A stretch of 14,592 nt of DNA. It comes from an uncultured Lachnospiraceae bacterium (GTDB lineage: Bacteria; Bacillota; Clostridia; Lachnospirales; Lachnospiraceae). The translations under genes and the position numbers were made by a program. Below, one piece after another: positions 14,503 to 14,592 of this stretch (position 1 is its first letter; each line of letters starts with the position of its first letter). The notes beneath the pieces were generated by a model. The model saw only the letters and a program-made list of their open reading frames with translations, made no database searches and was not told the DNA's origin. The stretch spans positions 1 through 14,592 of the forward strand of contig CAJOPP010000120.1 of assembly GCA_905236365.1 (NCBI GenBank). Direction: 5' to 3'.

Positions 14503-14592
14503 CGGTTAGTCAAGACTCGCTTGCGAGTCTTGCGCGCCGGATTCGGGTCAGCTTTAGCTGACAAATTCCTAACCGAATCCGTGCGCATCCTC
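14503..14592 (+). repeat. Nested-hairpin element at the window edge (incomplete)
   Basis: A perfect 10-bp hairpin (CAAGACTCGC 14511-14520, loop TT, complement to 14532) is followed by a longer stem, GCGCCGGATTCGG (14534-14546), against CCGAATCCGTGCGC (14573-14586) with one bulge. This second stem encloses an inner perfect 7-bp hairpin, GTCAGCT/AGCTGAC (14547-14562). CGGTTAG (14503-14509) could compete by pairing with CTAACCG (14569-14575). It is more GC-rich than its surroundings and runs to the window end. The sequence differs from E1/E2, but the order of a sharp hairpin followed by a larger imperfect stem is similar. Likely an intergenic repeat. Confidence 0.55.

Noticed and set aside
14388..14588. 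A 66-codon minus-strand frame at the window edge
   Set aside because: It starts inside the nested-hairpin element and ends in AT-rich DNA across the promoter -35. No ribosome binding site or domain is visible.

Overview
The window looks like a low-to-mid GC Firmicute of class Clostridia, most likely family Lachnospiraceae. The reasons are strong AGGAGG-type ribosome binding sites, an AddAB-type (not RecBCD-type) recombination nuclease in the order addB-addA, a FeoA-FeoB fusion, and an ammonium channel carrying its own P-II domain. The genus cannot be fixed from sequence alone.

Layout. 44-715 (+) is a stand-alone left-handed beta-helix acyltransferase-like protein. It converges on a small membrane-anchored FMN-binding-like protein (840-1274, -), with a 12-bp hairpin between them. 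Divergent from that is addB (1426-4905, +), whose stop overlaps the start of addA (4902-8876, +) as ATGA; the two encode the AddAB helicase-nuclease for double-strand-break end processing. 8877-9597 is a complex non-coding stretch: a hairpin after addA, a ~134-bp structured repeat (E1), a promoter-like sequence, a broken winged-helix regulator with its own terminator, then a 14-bp tandem repeat array and palindrome in front of feoAB. feoAB (9598-11958, +) encodes a fused FeoA-FeoB ferrous iron transporter and ends in a strong terminator. It converges on amt-P-II (12167-13915, -), an ammonium channel fused to a P-II nitrogen sensor. The 677 bp upstream of amt hold a second copy of the repeat (E2, inverted relative to E1), several hairpins and direct repeats, a near-consensus promoter followed at once by a terminator hairpin, and at the window edge a different nested-hairpin element.

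How the parts relate. addB and addA are one translationally coupled unit. feoAB and amt are separate nutrient-uptake loci, each under long, structured upstream DNA. E1 and E2 bracket the feoAB-amt segment in opposite orientation, and a shortened third copy seems to lie in the addB leader. I see no phage, CRISPR, rRNA or tRNA. The genes are mainly housekeeping; the unusual content is the Amt-P-II fusion, the repeat family, the decayed regulator beside feoAB and the elaborate amt leader.
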